Positions 36,901 to 49,700 of a stretch of 64,000 nucleotides of DNA are shown here, piece after piece. A program made the position numbers and the translations under genes. The stretch is from the NCBI RefSeq assembly GCF_020085105.1, contig NC_058053.1, positions 17,692,388 to 17,756,387 of the forward strand. Reading direction: 5' to 3'. This stretch comes from Siniperca chuatsi. Taxonomy: Eukaryota > Chordata > Actinopteri > Centrarchiformes > Sinipercidae. Numbering within the stretch: position 1 is the stretch's first letter; each line of letters opens with the position of its first letter. The notes beneath the pieces were generated by a model. The model was not told the origin of the DNA, ran no database searches, and was given only the letters and a program-made list of their open reading frames with translations.

Positions 36901-39505
36901 TAAACTAAATTCGAAATACTTCTCAGTGGCAACTGTCTGCTTACCAACAACCAATGTGACTGGTTGAGACCCTGCTGTGCTGAACCCACTAACAAACTTA
37001 ACTGTTTGCAGGTGATACAGATTCTCCAGTCACATTAACATCAGAAATATTCCTTGGTGAAATAATGGTGAATTTTGTTCATCATTTAACTGTCCTTTCA
37101 GCATGTTGTTAGTTTCATTAGGGGGGAGAATGAATCACTCCATCTAGTTTCTCTCCAATGACAGCAGCAATGATGCAGGTACCTGTAGCTGAAAGTTGAA
37201 TATGAATACTTCTCATCCTGTGTGTAAGAAAGGAAAACTTTTTCATGAAAGCTCTCACTTTACCTCTGATTGAAGCTGTTTGTGTAATCTCAGACTGATG
37301 CAAAAGTCCCTCTCTTACAGGTGTGTGTGAGTATGTTTGTAGGTGTTTGCCCTGTATGGCTTCTGTTGTGTTTTGTGCTTGCTGTGTTGCAAGCTAATCT
37401 GTATTTGGCCCAGCTGAGGTCAAGGGGGTGTGGCAGAGGTTGTGGCTTCTGTGCTTGATCCAGTCAGGAGAAAGGTCCGGGTCATACTAACCTCCTGACG
37501 TCTTCCCGCAGAAGTATCATAAACACATTCTGGAAAACATGACATATTAAGTTACGGGAACTTAGTTAAGTTCTTATTATCAGTTTGACATATATTAATG
37601 AACTCTACAAATTTCAGCAACGGTCAAGTCAACGGTCATTATGTGATGAACTTGCTGTCAGTCAGTCAGTTTGCTCTTTCCATAAACAACATTATGGACA
37701 TGTTACTGCCCTAAAGTTTTACCAGAATAATCCCCAGTTCTCTTGTGTGCAAAGGTGATTGTGACTCTTAAGTCGAGTCTCAATTTAGCAGTGTTAGCAA
37801 ACAACTGATAGGATTAATACACTTAAAGAGGTTAAAGTCTTAAACTCCAAAGCCCCTGAGCAAGGCTGAGCATCGACCCTAACCACATGGCATTAACCCT
37901 AAACCTAACCTTAACATTCTTAGGCGATGATAACAATTCATGTGGCATTGATATATGTGTTGTGATGTATATGTGTGTGATTTTTACTTATTTAATGATC
38001 ATTCTGTCTGAAGACTTCATGGCAAAGTCAACAATAAATGTGGCAAATTTCTCAAAGTGAGTTTGGTCTCTTATGATGTCAGATATATTTGGCCTACTTT
38101 TCAGTAATGCTCACTTAGTGTCATAACCCTGTTTTCTACAGATAGTACAGTTTTCACAGCAATAATCGCCATGATATTAATTTTCATAGAGGAATAGTGT
38201 TGCTGTTGATTTTATATAATACAGTTTGAATGGGACTTCTCTTCATTTTCAGAGTGTAAACCAGCTGTGAGCTACTTTTTCACTATTATAATATAACTTT
38301 GTATGTCCAACTGAGTACAGTACTTGCCATAGTTGAAAGCTTTGTAGTTTTTTAAGAACTTTTAAATTGGTTTTGTTGACTATACATGTAAGTTGATGTT
38401 TTTTTCATTTTCATTCATCCTTATTTCCAAGAAACGTTATTAACTTATAACCTTATCTGTTCTGTTTTATTGAAGCATTTCACAAGTATTATAGCTCTAT
38501 AATGTAAAATCTATAAGTGAATATCTCCAAAACTTAAATGATTCAATCTTCAAAATAATTTGTTATGAGACACAACCCACTATCAAATTGACTGACACGT
38601 GTATTAGTAAGCACCAACACCAGACAACAACTAAATACAAGTTTTGCATCAGTATTTTCTGTAAATGCAGCTGTAAAATAGGCATAATGTTTTCAATCAT
38701 CACTTGAGAAAAACAAAAATTTAGTACAAAACAAATATTGATTGGACTTTTTAAGTAAATGTGTCAACTGCCTCTGGTGTTACAGGTTATTCTTTATATA
38801 AGCAGATGAACTGTTTTCAGCCACTTGTCTTGTGAATGTAGCCTTCACCCTAACTGCAGCCATCTCAGCCTTGAAGCAAATGATCTTGATCGTGGTCATT
38901 AGGCCATTGCCCTCAGTCATACCTGGTATTTGACCATTTGGCCTTTTGGTGTGGTATGGCCATCCAGTGTCAGAGGTCAAGGCCTTGTAAGACATGTTTA
39001 TGAAGATAGCCAGGGGTCAAGGCCTCTGTTTATCCATCTGGTGACAAGACAAGGGATAGGATTCCGGTAATAGATGAAAGACGAGAGTGGAGATGAAAGG
39101 AAGGGTTATCTGGTTCTCTGTGGAGTGTATCGATCTGTTTGTGTTTTCATGGGGTGAACGGGTTTGTTGGCCACAGTCCCAGCAGAAGTGCTGAGGTATT
39201 GGCTGCATCACACTGTGGAAGTCTTGGTGCAGAGGCTGCACTTAAATTAGGGTTCAAGATAGATTTGAGGTCAGCATTTGCTGCCCATGTGTTGGGATAA
39301 TAGCCAGTGGCAGTAAAAACAAAAAACACTGAGAGCTTGTGAATCACCTGAATGGAGAGCTTTGACATCATGAATCATCAGCAACTTACCTACAAAGTGT
39401 TCTGGTGCTGCCCTCTTGTGGGCTTTTAAAAAAACTGTATTAGAGATCTTCACATCACATTTGAAACATATAAACCAAAAGGAAAAAGAACACCTATCAT
39501 AAATT
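33951..39505. other. Intergenic region between irs2 and col4a1, part 2
   Basis: AT-rich sequence with no supported exon, RNA gene or full transposon. Telomere-like CCCTAA-type words occur near 37880-37920. The short frames are neither collagenous nor otherwise recognisable. Confidence 0.5.
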
Positions 39506-39509
39506 TATA

Positions 39510-41142
39510 AGAATATTCTACAAATCACTTTATTGCAGGAATTACACAGTATGGGATCTGGAAAATATAAAATGTCAATGAAGTGTTTCTGTTTGTTAAT
39601 TAGTTACGATTTTTCCAACTGTAATCAAGTTCGTTTTATGATAGTAAACACTGCTAATACTGTATATACTTCATGGAGCATTTTATCATAACCAAGCACA
39701 ACACACAAACAAAAACAGGTTACGGTCAGTGTAGAGTAACTGCTGTAACGTTAACAGTAGAAAACGTTGCATCTTTCAATAGCTTTGAAAGGAACACAAT
39801 AACAATATGTTTGGGGTCCAAGAGGCCTTCCTCCTACTGAGCAAGACTAAAGTTATCTCCAAATACTGCATATTAAGGGATAAACAAAACACAAACCTGT
39901 TAAGACCTTTTTAAAGCATCTCAACTTGCATAGACACTTATAAATACAATCCTCCTCATCTGTCTGTGTTAGACTCGGATGTATAACAATGATGTGATGA
40001 CCCTTCAGTCTTAATGAAAAATACTTTTTGCATTAAATCAACAGGGATAATAACAGTAATTCAGTCAAGTACATGAGTAAAATAGCAAGTACATGTTATG
40101 TGTAAGTATATATACATGTGCATTTCTTTGGGATCAGAAACATTTGGTTCACGTAATGTGAGAAGAGTAAATCCTTTAACACACAGCTGTTATACACAAT
40201 GTTCTGAGAGAGTAAAGGTATAGGTAAGGTGATGTATTTGTCTATTTGTTTTTGTGGTTGTCCAACAATATATATGCAGGCATCACAAAACACGCACCTC
40301 TTCCAAGCAGCTCAAATCCATTCATATATGTACACTCACACACATACATACACACACCTGCCAATGCTATTTCAGTGCTGCTTTGTATGTCACTAAGGCG
40401 CTGTTTGTCAGACGTTGAAACACTGTTCTGATCTATGGAATCTCACATACACTCAAGTCCAACATAATCTCATAAATCTTATAAATAAAAATGGACTTAA
40501 TAACACGCAAAGTAATTCAATAATAACCTGAGGAGAGTATGTTGAACTATGTTAGTGAGGAATGCATTGTATTTACAACAGAGTGATTGTGATATATCTG
40601 TGTCGGCAACATTATGGTGATTTAGCAAATGACAAGCATCTGTAACCAGTGGTAAGTCCCATCCTTTACATTACTATGTTTAAACAACTTAAAAGGTGTG
40701 AAAATCTATAATAATATCTGGCTATATATTTGAATGCTGTGGCACTGGTAGGGAAGGGAAATAAAAAGTAAAAAATGGAATAAGGTGGATAAGTAAGATT
40801 GAATAGCACCTGACACAAACAACTCTTTCAAAAAGAACACCAGTTTACCAGTTTAGGGGGCATGTACTCAGTGCAGTGGTAAACTAGGTGCAATTCTTTA
40901 GAGACATGTTGTGATCACGTTAGATAAGTGTTCTGCATGGAAGAAAAGGCCACTTGGTCTCTGTGTTCTGGTTTGTAATGTTCAATCTCTGGTTGTTTTG
41001 CAAACCACATCTCTGTCCCTCTCCTCTCACACATGCAGGAAAATAGCACCATCCTTTGAAAGCAGGAACTAGAGCCAAGTCGAGGACGTCATTGCACGTG
41101 GTATTGCTCATAGGTTAGGAAGGAGGGCTCTGGTGTTGGGGT
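39510..41142 (-). other. col4a1: col4a1 3' untranslated region
   Basis: Non-coding AT-rich sequence from the col4a1 stop codon (41145-41143) to a minus-strand AATAAA at 39534-39529. It contains an 8-mer match to the miR-29 seed (TGGTGCTA on the sense strand, plus-strand TAGCACCA at 41044-41051), a second 7-mer site (40804-40810) and a Pumilio-type element (40109-40116). The length, about 1.6 kb, is ordinary for this gene. The 3' end is inferred only from the hexamer. Confidence 0.6.
39529..39534 (-). promoter_or_regulatory. col4a1: Candidate polyadenylation signal of col4a1
   Basis: Plus-strand TTTATT reads AATAAA on the col4a1 sense strand, about 1.6 kb after the stop codon. Cleavage is expected near 39505-39515. 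Confidence 0.5.
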
Positions 41143-43758
41143 TTATGTCCTCTTCATGCACACCTGACAGCGGCTTATATGTGTTCGGAGACTGCCTGCT
41201 TTTAGCGTTGTCGGGACAGGTTTCCTGGAAAGAGGTGGAGAGGAAAAACATCAGCTGTCCACCTATATTGCCAAGCTCATATTGTAAATGTGGAGGAAAT
41301 GTGATAATGGAAACAACTGAAAGAATAACTTAACACCAGGCTGAAAAGCATTGTTTTTCCATCCTCTCTGATTGAAAGTTTCAAGCCTTTTTCAACTCTG
41401 ACCACACACAGCATCACTGAAGGGTGTGGTTGGGTGTAGTCAAGGTGTGCTTTGTTTGTTGCACCTGCAACCACACCCAACAGTGATGTCACGGTGTCCT
41501 TGAGTACACCTGTACATCACTGCAGTAAGGTGAAAAGTTAACGCACTGGAGGTCAGCAAAAACAAGATTTTCTAGAGGTGTTAAGTTACTTTTTAATGCG
41601 AAACAAGAAACACAATATCTGAGTGTTTCTGTCTTACGTAAACATCTCATTGTCTTCAATGGTGGCAAGCCAAAAGCTGTAGGAGTTGGCGTAGTAGTTG
41701 CAGGTTCCACGACCGTGACACTCGATGAATGGAGCACTGCGGAATTCCTCCAGGCAGGAACCAGGAGAGGCCAGAGCCTGGCCTGAACCCTCAGCACCAG
41801 CACTGGTGTGCTACACAGACACACACAATGAAAACAGCTCCTTAACCAAATGAAGCTCATTTTGAAGAGCTTTTTCCTGAAATGAACAAGTTGAGCATGT
41901 GCGCATGCAAAAGGATTACTTTGGGGGGTTTTCCTACACAGACACTGTAAATCTATAGATGTGTAGATTACTATAGGTATGCTGGTGCATAGGTTTGTGC
42001 GTGGATAAACCATTAGATGTTGGGAAAATACACATGTCTGTATATTATGTTTATTTTTTTTATTTCTTGCCCATTGGTAGGGATGAAGTGTGAGAGTTTG
42101 GGGGATTGGGATGGGTATGTGTGGGGGGTTGGAATAGGACGGTTTGTGGATAGGATAAGAGAGATTTTCTGTACTTGTATTTACAGCATGATGCAATTAA
42201 GTCTTAACATTTTCTTACGTGGTATATTCACTGTTGTCCATCTACTGTACCAAGCAAAACATCAATATAGAAAACATCTCAAAACAAATTAACAAAACTT
42301 TATCATAATGTGTATGAACAATTTTGCTTGATCTACTTCCTGGATTAAAAAAAAGTCAAATACCATCAAAAACAGAGTCTGCACAATACTGGAAAATGCT
42401 TCCTAGATTTTACTGAGTCATCACAACTTGGGCTGACATATCTGTGGTTTAAGGAAGAACTGAGGTGCAAATTCACAAAGAATGGATTGCGGCCGCTGAT
42501 AGCAACATAAATTGCGCATCATTTGCAACCGCTATCTGCCCTGTTTCAAGGTCCGATTCACAAAAGATATTGCGCTAATGATATTACACCACAAACACGC
42601 CCATAAAGTTTTGTTCTGTTCTGTTAAATGTTCATCTGCAATTCTCTGTAGTGGTCCCAGTAATATTTTTACTTAAGGTGTACTGAAGTAGCATATCACA
42701 TGATATGGTTAAGTGATGTTTGAGTCAAAAAAATTTATAAATGGCAGGACAATTTATTCTAATTCTAATTATAACTATTCTAATTATATAATCACTCCCC
42801 CTACTCTTTCATTCATATCTATCTGCGGGATGTCTCTCATTTTTCTATGACTCACTCTTTATGTAGTGTTATTTGGGGTGCTTTAACTGTGCGCTCTCCC
42901 TCGTCCCTCTGGGCGCAAAAGCTGCACATTCCTTTTGTGAATTCGGCGCTCACTGTATTCTTGAGAGGACAGACTGTATATTTGCACCTTGAGACCTGAT
43001 CTTGTTTTGTCTTACCATGACAAAGGAGTAGCCAATCCATAGAGAGTCCCAGCCGTGAGGGCATGGTGGGATCATGATGGTCTGACTGTGAATTGCTATC
43101 ACCATGGCTGGGGCTTCGCACACAGCACACCTGTACACACACACATATAGGAGGAGAACATTGTGTGAGTGTCAAATGGGTATCAAATATACCTAAAATA
43201 GAACAGTTTGGATTGAAATGCTGACATACCTGCTGATGAAGGGTTTAATGCTTTCACCAGTGATAGGTGCCATGTTCATGGGCATGGGCTCCGGGGAGGT
43301 GAGCCAGTAGGAGTAGTCATTACGGGAGGCAAAGTTACACACGTTGTTGATGTTACAGAACAGGAAGGGCATGGGGCTGAACTTCCTTAGGCAGCTGCCG
43401 GCCGTACCTAAAAAACAGATCGAGGAGACATGTAATTAATTTTACATATTTTACCCTTTGTGCTTCTCCTCCTCTTTTTCTATAGCTCACTTCTTTCTTT
43501 TATTCTTTCTTTTTTTGTATTTCTTTCTCATATTGTGTTTCTCACCTAAGTCCTGTCCATGAGAGCGTTCGTTGCCTTGTACGTAGAGCAAGGAGTAGCC
43601 ATCATATATGAGCGAGGTTCCCTCAGGACATTGTGGAATCTCCACCATTTGGCTGTGACGGGTTACCAGGAACCCGTGATCCATGGAGGAGGGGCCAGGT
43701 GGACCCACTTGACCTGGAACACCATCAGGTCCTGGGGGGCCAGCGTGTCCTCTGGGTC
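41143..43758 (-). CDS. col4a1: col4a1 exons 48-52: helix end and NC1 domain
   Basis: Exons 41143-41224, 41638-41810, 43016-43130, 43230-43407 and 43546-43758 (52 down to 48). Exon 48 ends the triple helix (..[11 protein letters not shown]) and begins NC1 with FLVTRHSQ. Two tandem C4 subdomains follow with their twelve cysteines, including the paired CLRKF/CLEEF, ISRC, CAVCEAP and CQVCMKRT landmarks. The methionine (MNMAPI) and lysine (LKAGSL) that correspond to Met93 and Lys211 of the inter-trimer sulfilimine bond are both kept. The last exon, 82 nt, ends CMKRT plus TAA. Intron 51 holds a MITE copy and intron 50 another repeat. Confidence 0.95.
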
Positions 43759-46700
43759 CTAAAGACATGGAGTAATTAATGACCATGACAACAAATCTTA
43801 CCCACACCTTTCATCTCTGTGAACCTCTCACCCTGTGGCCCTGGCAGGCCAGGCTCTCCTTTGGCTCCCGGCTGTCCATGATATCCAGGAAGGCCATCTT
43901 CACCTTTTGGCCCTGGAATACCTGTCACACCTGAGAGAAAATCACAAAAAATATGAAGCAATTAGAAAAATGGATGGAGAGGATAGGTGAGCAGGAGGAA
44001 ATTGTAAGCAAAACGTCACCTTGCTGTCCTTTCTGTCCAAGGAGCCCAGGTGGCCCCTGGGGTCCCAGTAAGCCTTGAATCCCTGGGAACCCAATGTCTC
44101 CTTTGATGAAGGTGTGGGGGCCGGGTGGACCAGGGGGGCCATCAGATCCTGAAATATACAGTATCTTTAGAAGACATTTTCCAGTTGCTCATTTTGATTT
44201 TTAGCAGTTTATGAGAGACATGAGTAAGCACTGACCGAATGATATACTGTAATGATTCTAGTAAGTGAGATAGAGATAGTCTTGAATATTAATACAGTGA
44301 AGGGTTTCCCCTCCTTTTTACCCTTTTCTCCTGGGAATCCTCTGTCTCCAAATTCTCCTTTGAATCCAAAGTCCCCAACATTACCCTTTATACCTAGAGT
44401 TTGTATTCAAAAACAGTGTATTTTAATTGCCAATTATTTGAATAAAAACACATCTTTCCTCTCTTTTCGTCTCGTAAAAACACACATGAATGCATACACA
44501 CACAATCATAGACTATCACTCACCTGGGAAGCCAGGGACACCCTGCAATCCCATCTCTCCCTTCTGTCCATCAATACCTGGAAGGCCAGGTTGTCCCTGT
44601 AATACATACACACAAATACACACAGTTACACAAGGGGCTGAAGAGGACAAGATTGAACTAGAGGCACGATAATTGCACATTAGCACATCAGCTCTCTCTC
44701 TCATCAAATTACTATTACATTAACTAGTGTATAACATGTACAGTAAAAAAGTAGCCTCATGACATACAGGAAATCCAGTAACTCCAGGGTCACCCTTATG
44801 TCCCGTCTCTCCCTGGAAACCAGGGTTACCCTTGTCTCCTTTCTCTCCCTTTTGGCCGTCTCTGCCTGGCACACCAGCGAGTCCTGGTGCTCCTGGGGAT
44901 CCTGTATAATAAAGACAAGAAGAACACATAATACAGCACAGAATTTATTTCCATTTGAAAGACTCTTTACTTGTAACAGTTGCTCTATACTGTACTACGT
45001 TTCGGTGACAGGTCCTTATACACATAAGAAATTGCTGGCATGTCATGTATGTGGCATACCTCTTTCTCCGGGTTGTCCTGTTGCTCCCCTATCTCCCTTA
45101 GGGCCCTCTAGAGAGGTACCTGGGAGCCCCCTCTCTCCTGGCTCACCCTGGGGTCCCTGTGAGCCTGGCAGTCCCTTGTCGCCTTTGATACCAGGCACAC
45201 CTGGATGACCTGGAGTGCCAGGGAAGCCAGGACCACCTTTGTCACCTGGAGAGGGAAAGAGAAAGCCACATGATGAAACTCTGTTTGGCTCCAGTGACTG
45301 AGGGATTAAATGACTCAGTGATGGAAGGGCTCTAACCTTTGCTACCATGCACTCCAGGTGGCCCAGGGAAACCATGCCCAGGTAACCCTGCAGAGAAGGA
45401 CAGATAAAAAAGTATATTACAGGAAGTTTCTGTAATGTTTGGATTGATAATGAGGGGCCTGCAGATGTCAGGCATGCCTAAGAAAAAAATCTAAACCTGA
45501 AAACCTAAAGTAGATACTGCCCTGTGTCTACAGTTATTAATTGTCACTATATTTGTAAAAGGCACTGAACTGAACCCCTGATTGTAGCTGAGGGTTGGCT
45601 TTTGACTACTCAAGCCAGAGTTTGTGCCTTCCAGTATTTATGTTACAAAAAACCCATCAGAACATAAATAAAAATATTGAAATGTGCTTGTGGTGGTTGT
45701 GGTTGAGAGGGTTTGGGTGAAGGTTAATATAAGGGTCCCAAGCCACAGTGACCCTGTAGAATATATCAGGCTGAGAGGCTCACCGAACTGTAACAGCTTA
45801 TCAACAAACAAGTAAGTTCTTGCAGTGTAGTCTCCTAACTCCTCTGACACTAACCTGGGTCTCCTCTCTCCCCTGAGGTTCCAGGGATGCCGTCCACTCC
45901 GGGCTCTCCCTTCTCTCCAGGAACACCAGGAGGTCCCTGCAATCCGCCTTCACCTGGAAGAGAACAAGTTTACACACTTTGTTAGTGTTTGTTTTCTAAC
46001 AAGACTAAATAGGCAGTTGCTTGGGACAGGTGTATGAATCCTTTCTGTATCTGATTTGAGCACACCATTCCCTGAACTGTCATTGATCTTTGTGGAAAAA
46101 CATGTCAGATGATCTTGAAAGTGTCTCTGAATTTATCCACAGAAATGGGTTTCTAATTAAATTTGATGTGAGAAAAAGGCCACGCAGCTGCAGAATGCTG
46201 CTTTATTTTATACTTACAATGGCTAGTTTAAAAAGTTATCCAAGTTCAGGAGCTTTTATACAGTAAAAGTCTTTATAATTATAAATTATAATTGGCTAAA
46301 CTATGTTAAATTTTTTTTTTATTAGTTTGGTTTCCAGCTGCCTGGCTCATTCAATTCTCAGTGCATTTTTTACAGACAAAACTCTTTGTAAGATTAAGGT
46401 TGTTTTTGTGTAGTTAATGGTGCATCACAACTTGAACAAATTAATGAAACCATTGCTGATTAAATAGTGGGCATTTGTCTGACTACCTGATTAAATAATC
46501 CTGTTACTTACCAGGCCGACCGTCACGACCAGGTTCTCCTGCAGACCCTGGCAGCCCAGGGGTACCCTTCTCACCTGGTCTACCTGACTGACCTGTACAA
46601 CACACACCACAATAAGAACTCACATGGAATACCAACATGCATGATTACTATACCTAGTGTTGTAGACAAATAGGATGAATGTGAAAACACAGAAATCTGA

Positions 46701-49700
46701 AATCTGACCTGGATACCCAAGGCTTCCTTTTTCTCCCTTGGAGCCTTGCAGTCCTGGCTTGCCAGGCATACCCTCTGGCCCCGTCTGACCCTTCTCTCCT
46801 TGTGATCCTGGGATTCCTGGCTGGCCTGTCTGACCCTGTGAGAGTAGGGAAGGTACTGATGATTATTGAGAGGAACAAGTCAGAAAAAAAGATGTTGAAA
46901 GTGCAAAGACAGTAAACCCGACAGAAACGTGTCCTTTTCCATCTCTGTTGGGCGCCAGTTTACATTCTATAATCTCGACATTTTAAGTTTATCCATAGAT
47001 TTTGTTACATTAGAAACTTACCAAAAACATTGACATTTGTAATAATGCACATTAATAAACATACAGTCCTACAACAGAATTGAAACTTTGGTGATGTTAT
47101 GTTTCTCACTGCAAGCTCCTCTGAAATTAGAGTTGACTTCTCTCTCCAAGTTACCATGTACACACTCTTGCACTTTTGACTCTTGATAATGTTTTATCCT
47201 TTGTACTGATAATTTTACTTCGAGTTTCATGGCCATCCAAGCCTTGGAAGTGCTCAACCTGCCAATTTTCAGTCCACACAAGATTAGTAGTCAAGCTTAT
47301 TGAGCCACAGAAGAAGTCTCTGCTTATGTTCATAGAACTAAAACATAACCATTGTTATTGCTAGTGGATTACCTTTTCTCCTGGATGTCCTGGGAACCCA
47401 ATACCTGGCTCACCAGCTGCTCCCTTGTCTCCTTTCTGTCCATCGATGCCTCTGAATCCAGGATGTCCTGGTGTACCAATATCTCCCTTAGTACCCTGTG
47501 GACCAATCGCACCTGCACGAACACACACACAAGCAGACAAAATGCAGATAGTTACAAAAGTTGCATTTAACTTGCATTAAACAGTGTTTCTCACAATTTA
47601 ATGTGAAATGTAGGTTTTCCTTTGCTTGAAATATTCTCAATACAGGGGACTAAATGTCATGTTTCTTATACTTATAATACATGTTTTCACACACACACAC
47701 ACACTAACATTTTGTGTGTTTTATTTGTTCTTACCTGGTAGTCCCATCTCTCCTACACTGCCTTTCTGTCCAGGTGGTCCCATACTGCCAGGCTCTCCAG
47801 GAAAACCAGGGTCTCCTTTCTCTCCTGAGACACATCAGTGAGATTGAAAAATGTATATCTATTTTATTTTCCCTTCATTTTCATCAGATGATGAAGCAAG
47901 TGCAGACAATTTACTAAAATAAATAAGAGTTAAATTAAATGAATAAGACAAACAAATATGATTACCACATGTAGTCTACATGGTTTAAATATCCTACAAA
48001 AAAATCTAACACATTTTAGAATGCTGTTCATGTGGTCACCTGGTTGTCCAGGTGATCCAGGCTCTCCATTTTTGCCTGGCATTCCAGGGTCTCCAGGAAC
48101 TCCACGGTGGCCCTTCTGTCCAGTGGCCCCAGGGTTACCTGATAATGAAATTAAAAACCACACTGAGATATTTCTTAAACTATGGTTCAATATACAAAAT
48201 CACCAGTGGACTTCTTTGTTGCAAATCTTTATATGACACATGTACTCTGATTGAGCGAAAGGCCAGTATGTTGTTTTATACCTGTATCTCCGAGGTCTCC
48301 CTTCTCCCCCTTCATATGCTCCATGTCAACTTCACTCATGTTCCCAGGAGGTCCCTGAAGACCTGGCTCTCCCCTTTCTCCTTTAGATCCAGGCTCTCCA
48401 GTATCACCTCTTGGTCCAGGAATACCAGGATCACCTGAAAGAGATGGGGAAAGGGAAATTATTATTGCTGCTGAAAAATCAAAAATAAAACCCTGAAAAG
48501 TGTACACTGTATGACCAGTATGAAAGAGGCTGAAGAAAGTGAGAACTCTAAAAATAATTTTCCCAGTTTGGTCTTCCTCACCTCTCAGACCAGGAGATCC
48601 AGGTGTACCAGATGGTCCAGGAAATCCTGGTACTCCTGGTGTCCCTATGACCCCCATTTCACCTTTAGGACCTGGCAAACAAACACACACACAGTGAGAT
48701 TACTGAAATGAAAAAGAGATTAAAAAGCTAGAGGAGTCAATTATCTAAAAAAGATCATCCAATGCAGCCTCCCCAGTACTGAACCACTGGAAGCAAATTC
48801 TGAAAATGTCCCAATTATTTTCCTCCAAAAGTCAACCGTGCTCCTTCCTCATTTCAAATTCAAGGGTAGGTTGAATCCTCAACCTTATACGTACATTACT
48901 GCCACTTAGTGGTAAGAGTAATGTGTGTATTGAAAAGGCAAAAAGAAATAGACTTACAGTACCTTAACTGCAAAAACAATGAAGATATTTTAGAACATGC
49001 TTACATTATGTGATTAAATCAGGATAATGTAGCCTGGGAAACAGACAAATCTACAAGCTCATGTTTTATTTGCTCTGGGAGATGCGTCTGGCACCCCTTC
49101 CATTCAGACAGATTTCCACCTGTCCTAGATCTGGATGGGCCAATCGACTGTTTATCTAATATGAGGCAGGTTTGATACAATGACTGTCGAGGAGCGCAAC
49201 CTTATTGGCCGTTGAAGCATTTTCATGAACAACAAAGATTGCTGCCGCTGGTATGAAACTGTTTCTGTTGATTCCGCTATCACGTCAGTATTAAACGAAC
49301 TGGAAGGTATATTTTCTCTAAAAGAAGAACAAAAAGCTGCACTTATAGCTTTGTTGATAAGAAAGATGTGTTTGCCGTACTTCCGACAGGATTTGGTAAG
49401 TTTAATTTACCAATACACTACATCACACGTTTTGTTGCTCTGATTGGTTGTAGGTCTATCCAATTGCGTCCAGAGACATTTTGTTCTGCACCCGCTGATA
49501 ACGCCCCTTGGAAACCAAAAACTGAGAATCTGCCGAAATACTATGATATTGAGCGAACAACAACACAACAAGTAATGTAACTAACGTTATCTAGGTTGTG
49601 GGTTAGAGACGGTTGTGAGACGGTTTCCCAGAGCCAGCAAACCGGCTCCAGACAGTGATACTCACAACTCTCCTGCTACTATAGCTAACATCACAACAAC

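Noticed and set aside
43487..43557. Extension of collagen frame past exon 48 ([12 protein letters not shown])
   Set aside because: It follows a GTGAGA donor at 43545 and is intronic; the true continuation is the exon at 43230-43407.
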